Assembly (NCBI RefSeq): GCF_003325375.1
Contig: NZ_CP030862.1
Coordinates: 3,351,501-3,415,500 of the forward strand
Reading direction: 5' to 3'
From: Streptomyces globosus
Lineage (GTDB): Bacteria; Actinomycetota; Actinomycetes; Streptomycetales; Streptomycetaceae
DNA length: 64,000 nucleotides
Shown here: in pieces, positions 44,176-53,905 of the stretch
Layout of the letters: each line of letters starts with the position of its first letter
Position numbering within the stretch: the first letter of the stretch is position 1
Notes under the pieces: generated by a model
Told to the model about the DNA's origin: nothing
Databases searched by the model: none
Seen by the model: the letters and a program-made list of their open reading frames with translations, nothing else
Position numbers and translations under genes: made by a program

Positions 44176-45373
44176 CGGGCCTCGTTTCACGGGGGGCGGC
44201 GGGTGCGTGCCGGCGGGGCAGGAAGGGCAGTTCGGCAACGGTGCGGAGCATGGGCGCGACGGGGGTGGCGCACCCGACGAGGAGGTCCTCCCACAGGGCC
44301 GTCGTCCCGTCGAGGAAGCGCAGCACCCGTTCGGCGGGAACCCTGCGGAAGAGGTCGGTGAAGAAGCGGGGGCCGTCGATCCGGCCGGCGTCCAGGGCGC
44401 GGAGGACGACGGCGTCCATCGCCAGGGCCCGGCGGCGGTGCGGCGCGGGCAGCCGGGGGGTCCGCCCGTCGCGCAGCGCTGCGGCGACGGCCCGGGTCTG
44501 CCGCTGCACCGCGGAGAAGGTGTAGCCGGTCGAGGGCCGGGTGGCGCCGCCGGCCGCGCCGATCAGGTGGACGCGCGCCCCGGCACGGCGCGGGTAGCGC
44601 GCATCGGTCATCGGGATCACCCCCGACTCCTCGGCCCGCACCTCGAACGGCCCCAGCCGCAGCACGTCACGCGTGTAGTGCTCCAGCGCCGCGGTGTAGG
44701 CGTCGCGGGCGAGCGGGGCCCGGGAGAACTCGGTGTACTCGACGAGCGCCTCCGCCGGCCCGAGCGGCAGCACGTAGCCGAAGGCGAGCCCGCGGGCCGG
44801 CTGCGGGACCCGGAAGTCCATCAGCTCGACCGTGTCCGGGTCGAAGGCGGGGCGGGCGGTGCGCACGAACCAGCCGCGGAAGTGCTGGAGCAGCAGGGTC
44901 CGGGCCGGCGGGAGCGCGGGCAGCGGACGCGAGTCGAACAGGTGCCGGCCGCGCACGGCGATGCGGCGGCCGTCGGCCCCGGTGCACACGGCCACCGCGC
45001 CGCCGGGCGTGTCGTGCACGGCCTCCGCGGTCGCCGCCACGAGCCGGACGCCGGGCAGGCCGGCCAGCCGGGAGCGCACGGACGCCTCGAACGCGTCCGA
45101 CCGCAGCATCCGGTACCGCAGCGCCCGCAGTTCGCCGTCGACGACACCGCCGTCGCGGTCCCGGACCCGCAGCCGCGCCCAGGACGCCGCCTCGGCCTCG
45201 GGATGCTCGGCCGGGCCGTCCTGCCAGAAGCACCAGGTGCGGTCGCCGGGGCGCAGCGCCTGCCGGGGCGTCTCCACGACGGCGACGGCCGGCTCCCGCC
45301 GGGCGCCGGGCAGGGTGAGCGCGTGGGCGAGCGACAGCCCCGCCGCCCCGCCGCCGACGATCACCACGTCCAC
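44141..45373 (-). CDS. crtY: Lycopene cyclase
   Basis: 410 residues. Start chosen at GTG 45373 behind GGAGGTCGAC; longer versions to 45448 are possible. VVIVGGGAAGLSLAHALTL binds the dinucleotide; DRTWCFWQD, EYTEFSRAPL, GAAGGATRPSTGYTFSAVQR and the C-terminal part are CrtY/CrtL-like beta-cyclase marks. Makes beta-carotene from lycopene. Upstream gene of the Y-T-U operon. Confidence 0.92.
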   Translation of the reverse strand: MDVVIVGGGAAGLSLAHALTLPGARREPAVAVVETPRQALRPGDRTWCFWQDGPAEHPEAEAASWARLRVRDRDGGVVDGELRALRYRMLRSDAFEASVRSRLAGLPGVRLVAATAEAVHDTPGGAVAVCTGADGRRIAVRGRHLFDSRPLPALPPARTLLLQHFRGWFVRTARPAFDPDTVELMDFRVPQPARGLAFGYVLPLGPAEALVEYTEFSRAPLARDAYTAALEHYTRDVLRLGPFEVRAEESGVIPMTDARYPRRAGARVHLIGAAGGATRPSTGYTFSAVQRQTRAVAAALRDGRTPRLPAPHRRRALAMDAVVLRALDAGRIDGPRFFTDLFRRVPAERVLRFLDGTTALWEDLLVGCATPVAPMLRTVAELPFLPRRHAPAAPRETRPDEPDDDPAAGH

Positions 45374-45630
45374 GTCGACCTCCGGCCCGCACCCCACGCC
45401 CCGCCTCCCTTCCCGCGCCCATGCCGTCGGCCCCACTTCGCCGCGCACCGGCGCGGCGGATGCACCCGCTCCGGCCGGGCCGGGCGGCCGCGCAGCCGGG
45501 CGCCGAGGCGCACCGCACTTCTACCGCGCCGGACCGCCGCCGCCGCGCACGCCACGCGGTACCGGCCGGGGCGGATGGCCGGCGGCGGGCGGGGCAGGCG
45601 CGCGGTGTCGGGCCCGGCGTACCGGAGGTG

Positions 45631-46547
45631 GTGCAGGTGGGCGGTGGAAGGGCGTCGCTGCGGGGGCGGGTCGTCGTCGTCACCGGGGGCTCCAGCGGCA
45701 TCGGGCGGGCCACCGCGCCGGCCTGTGCCCGGCGGGGGGCGTGCGTCGTGGTGGCCGCCCGCAGTGCCGGGCAGGTGGAAGGAGGTCGCCGAGTCGTGCC
45801 GGCGCCGCGGCGGCCCCGCGCTCGCCGTGCCCGTCGACGTGGCCGACGAGCAGGCCGTCGCCGGCCTCGCGCGGGCCGCCGTGGAGCGGTTCGGGCGGAT
45901 CGACGCATGGGTCAACGCCGCCGGGGTCGGCATCCTGGGCCGCTTCGACCAGGTACCGGTGGCGGGAGGTGCGCCGGCTCCTCGACGTCAACGCCGTCGG
46001 CGCCCTGAACGGCGCCCGCGCGGCCGTCCCGGTCATGCGCCGCCAGGGCGGAGGCGTCCTCGCCGACGTCGCCTCCCTCCTCGGCGCGGCGGTCGCAGCC
46101 CCGTACATGGGCGCCTACGCCATGTCGAAGGCCGCACTGGCCGCCTTCGACGACGTGCTGCGGCGCGAGCCGGCCCTGCAGGGCGAGAGCCGGATCGCCG
46201 TCTGCACCGTCCTGCCCACGGGCGTCGACACCCCGTTCTTCCGGAACGCCGCCAACCACAGCCGGGTGCCGGTGGGCCCGTACGCCCGCTCGATGGCTGC
46301 CGCCCACGCGCTCGCCCCGGGCCTGCTGCGGCGGGGCATCGCCCGGCGCACCGACCGGGCCTACCTGGACCGCGGCAGGCCGAGGCTCCCGCAGGCGGGG
46401 AACCTGCACACGCCGACCGGCGCCCGCGCCGCGCTGCACGGCGGGCGCCACGGCGGTGCCCGCACCGCCGCCCGCCGGGCAGCCGCGGCAGCCGCCGCGG
46501 TGCTCGCCGTACGCGCCGCCCTGCGCGGACGCCCGGCCCCGCGGTGA
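45631..46547 (+). pseudogene. Short-chain dehydrogenase broken by two +1 shifts
   Basis: The SDR reads in three frames. From GTG 45631 (behind ACCGGAGGTG): LRGRVVVVTGGSSGIGRAT with the NAD(P) loop; after about 45780 the next frame: SCRRRGGPALAVPVDVADEQ and RIDAWVNAAGVGILG; after about 45965 the third: EVRRLLDVNAVGALNGARAA, YMGAYAMSKAALAAFD (catalytic Tyr-x-x-x-Lys) to the stop. Each shift fits one extra G, in GGAAGGAGG (45778-45785) and GCGGGAGG (45962-45969). The codons are otherwise clean, so either a recent pseudogene or two read errors in G-runs. Divergent from crtY. Confidence 0.8.
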
Positions 46548-46620
46548 GGCACGCGGCCGTGTGGGCCCGCCCCCGCGGGGTAGGCGCGACGGGCCACCCG
46601 CCTTCAGGAAGGGGAGAGCC

Positions 46621-47097
46621 ATGGCTGTCCAGCACCGGCTGGTGCACTGCCCGCCCGAGCGCGTCTGGGGCGTCCTGTGCGACGGCGACCGGTACGCGGA
46701 GTGGGTTGTCGGCACCTACGACTCCCGGCAGGAGGACGACCGCTGGCCGCAGGAGGGCTCCGCCCTCCGCTACGTGGTGAAGGCCGGCCCGTGGACCTTC
46801 GAGGGCCGCACGGTCGTCCGCATCCACGAGCCGCCCCGCCGCCTCGAACTGGAGGCCAGGGCGGGGTCCCACACCAGCGCCCGGATCGCCATCGAACTGG
46901 TGCCGTGGGGCGACGAGACCGTCGTCGTCCTCGACGAGCACCCCCTGCGCGGCAGGGGCTGGACCTTCCACCACGCGGCCGTCGACGCCGTCTCCCAGAT
47001 CCGCCACCGCGGCATGCTCTCCCGCCTGGCCCGCACCTGCGAGGAACGGGCCGGGGGCGCCGGGGCGGAAGCCGCCGGGGCCGGGTCCCATGCCTGA
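46621..47097 (+). CDS. SRPBCC (polyketide cyclase/START-like) protein
   Basis: 158 residues with GGAAGGGGAGAG upstream. VQHRLVHCPPERVWGVLCDG, RYAEWVVGTYDSR, GRTVVRIHEPPRRLELEARA and HPLRGRGWTFHH outline a helix-grip fold that binds hydrophobic ligands. Its stop overlaps the next gene by 8 bp. Possibly handles a carotenoid or fatty substrate of the neighbouring CrtI-like enzyme (inference). Confidence 0.82.
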   Translation: MAVQHRLVHCPPERVWGVLCDGDRYAEWVVGTYDSRQEDDRWPQEGSALRYVVKAGPWTFEGRTVVRIHEPPRRLELEARAGSHTSARIAIELVPWGDETVVVLDEHPLRGRGWTFHHAAVDAVSQIRHRGMLSRLARTCEERAGGAGAEAAGAGSHA

Positions 47098-48688
47098 CCC
47101 CGACGCGGTCGTCATCGGCGCCGGCCCCAACGGGCTCGTCGCCGCCAACCTCCTGGCCGACGCCGGCTGGCGGGTCGTCGTCTGCGAGGCCGCTCCCGAA
47201 CCGGGCGGCGCCGTCCGAAGCGACCGGGGCCTGGATCCCTCGTACGTGCACGACCTGTTCAGCGCCTTCTACCCGCTCGCCGCCGCCTCCCCGGTCATCC
47301 GCCGCCTGGGCCTGGAGCGCCACGGGCTGCGCTGGAGCCGGGCTCCCGCCGCCGTCGCCCACCCCCTCACCGACGGCCGGTGCGCCGTCCTCGGCAGCGG
47401 GGCGGCGGACACGGCAGCGTCCCTGGAGCGTTTCGCCCCCGGGGACGGGGCCGCCTGGCACCGCATGTACGGCATGTGGGACCTGGTCCGCGACGACCTC
47501 CTCGACTGCCTCTTCACCCCCTTCCCCCCGGCCCGCGCCGGCCTCCGCCTCGCCGCCCGCCTCGGCTACACCAGGGCCCTGCACCTGGCGCGCACCCTGC
47601 TGCTGCCGGCCCGCCGCTTCGGCGAGGAGGAGTTCGACGGCGAGGGCGGCCGCCTCCTCATCGCCGGGAACGCGCTGCACGCCGACCTCGGCCCCGAGTC
47701 GGCCCTCGGCGGCGGCTTCGGCTGGCTGATGTGCATGCTCGGCCAGACGTACGGGTTCCCCGTGCCGCAGGGCGGCGCGCAGGCCCTCACCGGGGCCCTG
47801 GTGGGCCGGCTGGCGGCCCGCGGCGGCGTACTGCACTGCGGGCGGGCCGTCACCGAGGTGCTCGTGCACCGCGGGCGTGCCGCCGCCGTCCGCACCGCCG
47901 ACGGCACCCTCATCCGCGCCCGGCGGGCCGTCCTGGCGGACGTCCCCGCCCCCCTCCTGTACGAGCGGCTGCTCGCCCCCGAGAACGTCCCCGACCGTAT
48001 CCGGGCCGCGCTGCGGCGCTTCCAATGGGACTTCGCCACCTTCAAGGTCGACTGGGCGCTGTCGCGTCCCATCCCCTGGCGGGCGGAGGGCCCGGCCTCA
48101 GCCGGCACCGTCCACCTGGCCGACGGCCTGGACGAGCTGACGCTCTGGTCCGCGCAGATCGCCATGCACCGGGTGCCGGGCGACCCGTTCACCGTCCTCG
48201 GCCAGATGACGACGGCGGACGCCGCCCGCTCGCCCGCGGGCACGGAGTCGGCGTGGGCGTACACGCACGTCCCGCAGTCGGCCACCGGCGACGCGGGGGG
48301 CGACGGCATCACCGGCCGGTGGGACGAGCGCGAGAAGGATGCGTTCGCCCGGCGGATCGAGGACCAGGTGGAGCGCTACGCGCCCGGCTTCCGGGACGCG
48401 GTCCGCGGCCGCCGGATCCTCGCCCCGCCCGACCTGGAACGCCTCAACCCCGCCCTCGTCGGCGGCTCGGTCAACCAGGGGACGACCAGCCTGCACCAGC
48501 AGCTGGTGTTCCGGCCCCTGCCCGGCACCGGACGCCCCACCACCCCGGTCCGCGGCCTGTACCTCGCCTCGGCGACCGCGCACCCGGGCGGCGGCGTGCA
48601 CGGCGCGCCCGGCGCCAACGCCGCCCGCACCGCCCTCCGGGCCCTGCGCCCGCTGCGCGGGCCGCGTCGGCGCCCCCGCACCTCCTGA
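47090..48688 (+). CDS. CrtI-like FAD oxidoreductase (PYROXD2 type)
   Basis: 532 residues. AVVIGAGPNGLVAANLLADA binds FAD; AAPEPGGAVRSDRGLDPSYV follows; the C-terminus YLASATAHPGGGVHGAPGAN is the FAD-binding end typical of the phytoene-desaturase-related/PYROXD2 group rather than CrtI itself. Second desaturase-like enzyme in the carotenoid region; substrate unknown. Coupled to the SRPBCC gene. Confidence 0.9.
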   Translation: MPDPDAVVIGAGPNGLVAANLLADAGWRVVVCEAAPEPGGAVRSDRGLDPSYVHDLFSAFYPLAAASPVIRRLGLERHGLRWSRAPAAVAHPLTDGRCAVLGSGAADTAASLERFAPGDGAAWHRMYGMWDLVRDDLLDCLFTPFPPARAGLRLAARLGYTRALHLARTLLLPARRFGEEEFDGEGGRLLIAGNALHADLGPESALGGGFGWLMCMLGQTYGFPVPQGGAQALTGALVGRLAARGGVLHCGRAVTEVLVHRGRAAAVRTADGTLIRARRAVLADVPAPLLYERLLAPENVPDRIRAALRRFQWDFATFKVDWALSRPIPWRAEGPASAGTVHLADGLDELTLWSAQIAMHRVPGDPFTVLGQMTTADAARSPAGTESAWAYTHVPQSATGDAGGDGITGRWDEREKDAFARRIEDQVERYAPGFRDAVRGRRILAPPDLERLNPALVGGSVNQGTTSLHQQLVFRPLPGTGRPTTPVRGLYLASATAHPGGGVHGAPGANAARTALRALRPLRGPRRRPRTS

Positions 48689-48710
48689 CGCACGGCCCGG
48701 CGGCCTGCCC

Positions 48711-50261
48711 TCACAGGGTGTCGGGGTCCTTCCGCTCCAGCGGCTCCAGTGCGGGCCCCTGGAGGACCGCCCCGTCGACCGCGAAGCGCGAGCCGTGGCA
48801 GGGGCACTCCCAGGTGCGCTCGGCGTTGTTGAACCCGACCAGGCAGCCCATGTGGGTGCACACCGCCGACACGGCATGCAGCCGGCCCCCGGCGTCCCGG
48901 TGCACGGCGTACGGCCGGCCGCCGGACCGGATGACGGTGCCCTCGCCGGGCTCCAGTTCGGCGACGGGGCCGCGGCTGCCGTCGCCGAGGCTCCGCAGCC
49001 GGTCCTGCACCAGGTGCCGGCCCACCTCCCACTGCGCCTTCAGGTAGGCGGGCGCCTCGCGGACCACCGGGCCGATCCGGCCGGGGTCGTAGAGCCCCGC
49101 CCACGGCTCCGGCGCGCCGGCGGCGATCGAGGCGATGAGCCGTCCGGCGAGGACGCCGCCGGTCATGCCCCAGCCGCCGAAGCCGGTGGCCACGTACACC
49201 CGCTCGCCTGCGGCGGGCAGCGGCCCGATCAGCGGCACCGTGTCGGTCGGCGTGTTGTCCTGCGCCGCCCAGCGGTGGGTGACCTCCAGGCCGGGGAAGT
49301 GCTCCGCAGCCCAGGACGCCAACTGCCGGTAGCGCTCGCCGACGTCCGTCTCCGAGCCCGGGGTGAAGGCCTCGCCGGTGACGATGAGCAGCCGCTCGCC
49401 CTCCCGGCCGGACGGCGCCGTCCGCACCGACCGGGTGCCGCCCTCCCGGGTGATGTACATGCCCTGCGGGTCCGCCGCGGCGGGCACCACGCCCGCGACG
49501 ACGAGGTCGCGGTGCTGGTCGAGCCGGGTGGCCAGCAGCGCGTGGTCGAACAGCGGGTGGTGCGCGGCGACGACCACGGTGTCGGCGGTGACGACCGCCC
49601 CGGACTCCGTGGCCAGGTGGTGCGGCGTCCCCCGGCCGAGCCCGGTGACCCGCGTGTGCTCGAAGATGCGGCCGCCGTGCGCGACGAGGTCCTCGGCCAG
49701 CCCGCGCAGGTACGCGAGCGGGTGGAACTGGGCCTGCCCGGCGGCCCGTACCGCGCCCGCCACCGGGTACGGCAGCCCGGTCTCCGTCACGAACGACACG
49801 TCGAGGCCGGCCGCGCGGGCCGCATCGGCCTCGGCCCGCAGCTCCGCCACGCCCTCCTCTCCCGTGCAGTAGGTGTATGCGGCACGGTCTTCGAGGGAGC
49901 AGTCGATGCCCAGCGCGGCGGCCGTCTCCCGCACGTGCGCCAGAGCGGCGCTGTGGGACCGCGCGTACAGGGCCGCGGCCTCCTCGCCGCGGCTGTCCAG
50001 CAGCTTCCCGTAGACCGACGGGTGCAGGGCGGTGAGCTTGCCTGTGGTGTGCCCCGTCACCCCTCCGGCGGTCCGCAGCGCCTCCAGCACCACCACGCGG
50101 TGCCCGGCCCGGGCCAGCTCCCAGGCCGTGCTCAGCCCGGCGATGCCGCTGCCGATGACGGCCACGTCCGTCTCCAGCCTCCCTTCGAGGGCGGGGCGCG
50201 GCGGCAGCGGCGCGCTCTGCGTCCAGTACGAGTCCCATTCCGGAGCGGAGTCAGCGTTCAT
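48711..50261 (-). CDS. FAD oxidoreductase with C-terminal Rieske domain
   Basis: 516 residues. N-terminal DAO-like FAD domain (VAVIGSGIAGLSTAWELARA, GHTTGKLTALHPSVY) and C-terminal Rieske domain from about 425 with CTHMGCLVGFN and CPCHGSRFAVDG as Cys-His and Cys-x-x-His ligands. This fusion is a recognised family of unknown reaction; electrons probably pass between flavin and the 2Fe-2S cluster. Convergent with the CrtI-like gene, 22 bp apart. No strong ribosome site before ATG 50261. Confidence 0.92.
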   Translation of the reverse strand: MNADSAPEWDSYWTQSAPLPPRPALEGRLETDVAVIGSGIAGLSTAWELARAGHRVVVLEALRTAGGVTGHTTGKLTALHPSVYGKLLDSRGEEAAALYARSHSAALAHVRETAAALGIDCSLEDRAAYTYCTGEEGVAELRAEADAARAAGLDVSFVTETGLPYPVAGAVRAAGQAQFHPLAYLRGLAEDLVAHGGRIFEHTRVTGLGRGTPHHLATESGAVVTADTVVVAAHHPLFDHALLATRLDQHRDLVVAGVVPAAADPQGMYITREGGTRSVRTAPSGREGERLLIVTGEAFTPGSETDVGERYRQLASWAAEHFPGLEVTHRWAAQDNTPTDTVPLIGPLPAAGERVYVATGFGGWGMTGGVLAGRLIASIAAGAPEPWAGLYDPGRIGPVVREAPAYLKAQWEVGRHLVQDRLRSLGDGSRGPVAELEPGEGTVIRSGGRPYAVHRDAGGRLHAVSAVCTHMGCLVGFNNAERTWECPCHGSRFAVDGAVLQGPALEPLERKDPDTL

Positions 50262-51006
50262 GCGCGGCGGCTGCCCCGGAACGGCCGCCGCAATCACGCC
50301 TGCCCCCGCCGACCGGGGTTGCACCGGGCGCGGGGCGGGCAGCCGCCGGCCATGAGCACCACGGGACCCGCGGACGCGGCGGCAGCCGGCCCGGCCGGGG
50401 ACGGCCCGCCGGGACCGGCGGACCCGGAGGCCCTCGCCGCCTGGGTGGCCGACCCGTCCGTGTCGCCCGGCCCACGGCCGGCCGCACCAGGCCTCCGGCA
50501 CCCTGGAAACCGCCGGACGACAGGTCCCGGGTGACCCTGCTCCGGGGTGCCCGTGCCGGTCGCCTGTGACCTCCGCGGGCGGCCGCCGGCGGAGAACACC
50601 GTTCGTCAGACCGGGTACAGCCGTTCCAGGACGCGCTCCTCGTACCGGACGCGGGCCTGGGAGAAGTCGTACGGCATCCTGCCGACGGCCTCCCGTGTGC
50701 TCGTCGCCGTGCTCGCCGCCCACTGGACCACATGCCGCCACGTCACATGCAAACCCCGCCGCCGCGGACGTGCCGGCCGCTCCGGGCGGACCGGCCGCCG
50801 GCCGGTCTCCGCATCCGGCCGCGGTCGGCCGGCCTGACCGGCCTCCCGCGCAACGGCTCCTGCCCGGCCCGCACGCCGGTCCGCCCGCGTCCGCCGCCGG
50901 CACCGCACCGACCTGCCCTGTCGGCCGGCGATTCCCCGGCCGGCGCAGCCTCACGGCAGCGCCCCTGGAACCGCACCCGCCCCCCTCCGGCCCCCGCGCC
51001 GGCCCG
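50262..51006. other. 745 bp with no well-supported gene
   Basis: Short plus-strand ORF 50352-50534 (Ala/Gly/Pro-rich, [12 protein letters not shown]) without ribosome site, and a minus-strand ORF at 50606 (listed separately). The rest is GC-rich with no recognised signal. It may contain gene remnants. Confidence 0.4.
50606..50746 (-). CDS. Possible small protein
   Basis: 46 residues from [23 protein letters not shown] and [18 protein letters not shown] then LERLYPV. The second half looks protein-like (balanced charge, Tyr and Phe). No good ribosome site, so this may be the end of a decayed gene. Confidence 0.3.
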   Translation of the reverse strand: MTWRHVVQWAASTATSTREAVGRMPYDFSQARVRYEERVLERLYPV

Positions 51007-52272
51007 TCACCCCGCGGGCGCCCAGGCGGCGTGCAGCCGCCCCTCGAACCACAGCGCCCCGGCGAGGTCCGCTGCGAGCACCGCATAGCGCCAGGCGGCC
51101 CCCTCCACAGGCGCCCCCGCGTACAGCACGACCCCCTCGCAGCGCGCCGGATCGTAAGCGAGCCCCTCCGCCCGGAGCCGGGCCACCGCCGCATCGAAGC
51201 GGAGGCCGGGCTCCGCCCGCACCCGGCCCGTCGCCCAGGCCCGCTCCCCGTACCCGGCCGCCGCGGCGAGGCGGGCCGCCATCGCCTGCGGCGTCGTCGT
51301 CGCCGTACGCCGGACGTTGCTCTCCCCGGCGTACGGGACGCCGTCCGCCGACACCATCGCGTCCAGGCCGAAGGGCCCCGCGTACCCGCGCTCGGCGAGG
51401 TACCGGCCCAGCGCCCCGCCCCATTCCTCCAGCACCGCCCCCAGGCCGGCGGACGCCTCCGGCAGCGGCGCCGCATAGCCTGCGAACGCGCCCTCCACAG
51501 TGCGCATCTCGCCCGTGAACACGGTGCGCGGCCCGTCCGGGCCCGTCTCCATCTGGACGCTCACCGAGCGGACCGCGTCGATCCGCTCCTCGACCACCCA
51601 GAGCCCCTGCTCCCCGCCGACCGCGGCCAGGCCGCGCGCCGGCCGCGGCCCGGCCGCCGCCGACAGGAAGAGCATGCCGTGGCCGCCAGCCGACCGGTCG
51701 GGCTTGACCACCACCTCGCCGTGCGCGCGCAGCATCTCCGCCACCGCCTCGGCCGCCCCGCCGCGCCGGCACACCCGGCCGTCCGGCATCCGCATCCCCA
51801 GCACGCGGCCCGCCTCACGGAATCCGGCCTTCGTGTTGAGCAGCCTCGTCACCCCGAGCGCCGCCTCGGCGTCGTCCGCCGTCGCGTACGGGTGGACGGA
51901 CGCGCCGAGCCCGCGCGCCAGGGCCACCGCGGAGGCGTCCAGGGCGGTCGGCAGGACCGCCGCCGGCTGCCGCAGGCCCGCGGCGCTGACCGCCGCGACG
52001 GCGGGATGCGGCCCGGGCCGCGCGGCCGCCGCCCCGAAAGCCCCGGGATCGGCGACCACGGCGAGCGACGCCCGGGGGACGCCCGTCAGGGCGCAGGCGT
52101 ACGCGAGGAACTCCTCGCCGATCTCCACCGGGGACACCAGCACGTCCCCGGGACGCAGCAGCCACACCTCGCGCGGGGCCTGCTCCGCCCAGGCGCGCAG
52201 CGCGCCGCCCTCGGCGGGGTCGACCGCGAGGTCGGAGACGAGGTTGGCGTAGTGCACCAGGGAGCCGGTCAT
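51007..52272 (-). CDS. ATP-grasp peptide ligase, preATP-grasp type
   Basis: 421 residues. [15 protein letters not shown] and [19 protein letters not shown] form the N-terminal preATP-grasp part; [39 protein letters not shown] (ATP loop and Lys), [18 protein letters not shown], and [20 protein letters not shown] with ESNVRRT (Mg ligands) form the ATP-grasp core. Related ligases (pheganomycin type) add an amino acid to a peptide. Its ATG overlaps the stop of a 51-codon ORF by ATGA. Confidence 0.85.
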   Translation of the reverse strand: MTGSLVHYANLVSDLAVDPAEGGALRAWAEQAPREVWLLRPGDVLVSPVEIGEEFLAYACALTGVPRASLAVVADPGAFGAAAARPGPHPAVAAVSAAGLRQPAAVLPTALDASAVALARGLGASVHPYATADDAEAALGVTRLLNTKAGFREAGRVLGMRMPDGRVCRRGGAAEAVAEMLRAHGEVVVKPDRSAGGHGMLFLSAAAGPRPARGLAAVGGEQGLWVVEERIDAVRSVSVQMETGPDGPRTVFTGEMRTVEGAFAGYAAPLPEASAGLGAVLEEWGGALGRYLAERGYAGPFGLDAMVSADGVPYAGESNVRRTATTTPQAMAARLAAAAGYGERAWATGRVRAEPGLRFDAAVARLRAEGLAYDPARCEGVVLYAGAPVEGAAWRYAVLAADLAGALWFEGRLHAAWAPAG

Positions 52273-52424
52273 CGCGCCCCGCCCGGCGGCTGCGGCCCCG
52301 GCCGAGGAGGCCGCGGCGCGGTGGGGCCCGCCCGCACAGGCCCTGCCCGGCGGAGCCCTGCCCGTGCGAGGCCGATGCCGCCCGGCGCGCCCGTGACCAG
52401 GGCGAGAGGCCTGGCGCCGGTCAT
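52269..52424 (-). pseudogene. 51-residue ORF coupled to the ATP-grasp gene; SDR remnant or precursor peptide
   Basis: ATG at 52424 with a good GGAGGGGGTGC ribosome site. It begins [20 protein letters not shown], an SDR-like nucleotide loop (T-G-x-x-x-G-I-G), then ends in Pro/Ala/Arg/Gly low complexity. The likely reading is an SDR cut after 23 residues. Because it is well translated in appearance and coupled to a peptide ligase, a role as substrate peptide cannot be excluded. Confidence 0.5.
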
Positions 52425-52569
52425 CGGGAGCACCCCCTCCGCATCCGCGGGACTGGTTGTTCCCCATGTGCCCCGGAACGCCGGGCCGATGCCGCCGAAG
52501 CGGCGGAAACCGGCGTGCGCCCGGCCGCTGCGACGGGGCAGGCTGCGGACCCCGGCGGCGCGGGCCATG

Positions 52570-53196
52570 ATGGCGGCGTGCCCGCCCCCCGGCGCCTCGC
52601 CCCCGCCCCCGCGGCCGCGCCCGGCCGCCTCGACTCCGCGCCCACGCCGCGCACCGCCGTGGCTGCCCCCGGCCGCCCTCTGGCCCGCCATCCAGGCGGT
52701 CCGCGCGGAGCACGACCCGCAGATCCGCCGGTGGCCGCCGCACGTGAACCTGCTCTTCGGCTTCGTCCCCGAGGAGGAATTCCCCGCCGCCCTGCCGCTG
52801 CTCGCCGCCGCGGCCGCCGAGTGCGAGCCGTTCGATGCGCGGCTGTGCGGAGTCCGCTCCTTCCGGCACCGCGCCTACTCCACCGTGTGGCTCGACCCGG
52901 CCGCGGCCGGCACCGCGCCCTGGACCCGCCTACGGGCCGCACTGGCCGAGCCCTTCCCGGCCTGCACGGACCGCTTCCCCCGCTTCACCCCGCACCTGTC
53001 GCTCGGCCGCACCCGCTCGCCGCAGTCGCTGGCCGCCGAGTGCGCCGCCCGGATCGGCGTGCTCCACGCCCGTGTGGACGGCATCGCGGTGCTCTCCCGC
53101 CGCGGCGACGGGCCGATGCGGACGCGCGCCGTGATCGCCCTCGGCGCCGGGCCCGCAGGGGACCGGCCCGAACCGGGAGGCCGCGACCGGACGTGA
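52570..53196 (+). CDS. 2'-5' RNA ligase-like 2H phosphoesterase
   Basis: About 208 residues. [16 protein letters not shown] has the first H-x-N/T motif and [11 protein letters not shown] the second H-x-S motif of the 2H family; [14 protein letters not shown] is the usual start. These enzymes act on 2'-5' or cyclic phosphates in RNA. The N-terminal 35 residues are Pro-rich; two Met codons (52567, 52570) and no clear ribosome site make the start uncertain. Confidence 0.78.
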   Translation: MAACPPPGASPPPPRPRPAASTPRPRRAPPWLPPAALWPAIQAVRAEHDPQIRRWPPHVNLLFGFVPEEEFPAALPLLAAAAAECEPFDARLCGVRSFRHRAYSTVWLDPAAAGTAPWTRLRAALAEPFPACTDRFPRFTPHLSLGRTRSPQSLAAECAARIGVLHARVDGIAVLSRRGDGPMRTRAVIALGAGPAGDRPEPGGRDRT

Positions 53197-53208
53197 CCCG
53201 GCCGGCCG

Positions 53209-53781
53209 TCAGCGCAGGTCGAACCGCATCAGGACGCGCGGATGCCCGGCCAGGACGGAGGAGGTGTCCGCCCGGTACACGAACCCGGCGCGCTCGAAGT
53301 TCTTCCGCAGACCGGCGTACGCCATCGTCAGATCGACCTTGGCGTCGCCACTGTCCAGCGGGTACGCCTCGACGACCGGAGCGCCCTGCGCCCGCGCGAA
53401 CTGCACCGCACCCGCGATCAGCGCATGCGAGACGCCCTGCCCGCGGTGCCCGGGCCGCACGCGGATGCACCACAGGGACCACACCGGCACGTCGTCCACG
53501 TGCGGAATGGTGCGGCTGCGCGCGAAGGCGGTGTCCGAGCGCGGCGCCACGGCGGCCCACCCCACCGGGACCTCGCCGTCGTACGCGAGCACGCCGGGCG
53601 GCGGCCCCGTCCGGCACAGCTCGGACACGTACGCGCCGCGGGCCGGACCGCGGAGCTCGTTGTTCAGCTTGGACGGGATCCGATAGCTCAGGCACCAGCA
53701 GACGTTGGCACCGGGCGACTTCGGACCGAGCAGCGCCCGCACGTCCTCGAACACGGACGCAGGACGGACATCGAGAGACAT
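53209..53781 (-). CDS. GNAT N-acetyltransferase
   Basis: 190 residues. CWCLSYRIPSKLNNELRGPA near the start and WCIRVRPGHRGQGVSHALI (V-R-P-x-x-R-G-x-G, acetyl-CoA loop) mark the GNAT fold; AYPLDSGDAK and YAGLRKNFERAGF complete it. A streptomycete subgroup of unknown substrate. Stop lies 12 bp from the 2H gene stop. Confidence 0.9.
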   Translation of the reverse strand: MSLDVRPASVFEDVRALLGPKSPGANVCWCLSYRIPSKLNNELRGPARGAYVSELCRTGPPPGVLAYDGEVPVGWAAVAPRSDTAFARSRTIPHVDDVPVWSLWCIRVRPGHRGQGVSHALIAGAVQFARAQGAPVVEAYPLDSGDAKVDLTMAYAGLRKNFERAGFVYRADTSSVLAGHPRVLMRFDLR

Positions 53782-53905
53782 GCCGCCACCCTGCCACGCC
53801 GGCCGGCGCCCGGCACGGGCCGCTGCGAACTGTGCACCGCGGGCTGCTACGTTGGCCGTTCGCTCCGGACGCCCGTCCGGGGCCCGGGCGGGGGAGACAC
53901 GGGCA

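Noticed and set aside
50352..50534. 60-codon plus-strand ORF rich in Ala, Gly and Pro
   Set aside because: No ribosome site, no motif, low-complexity composition.
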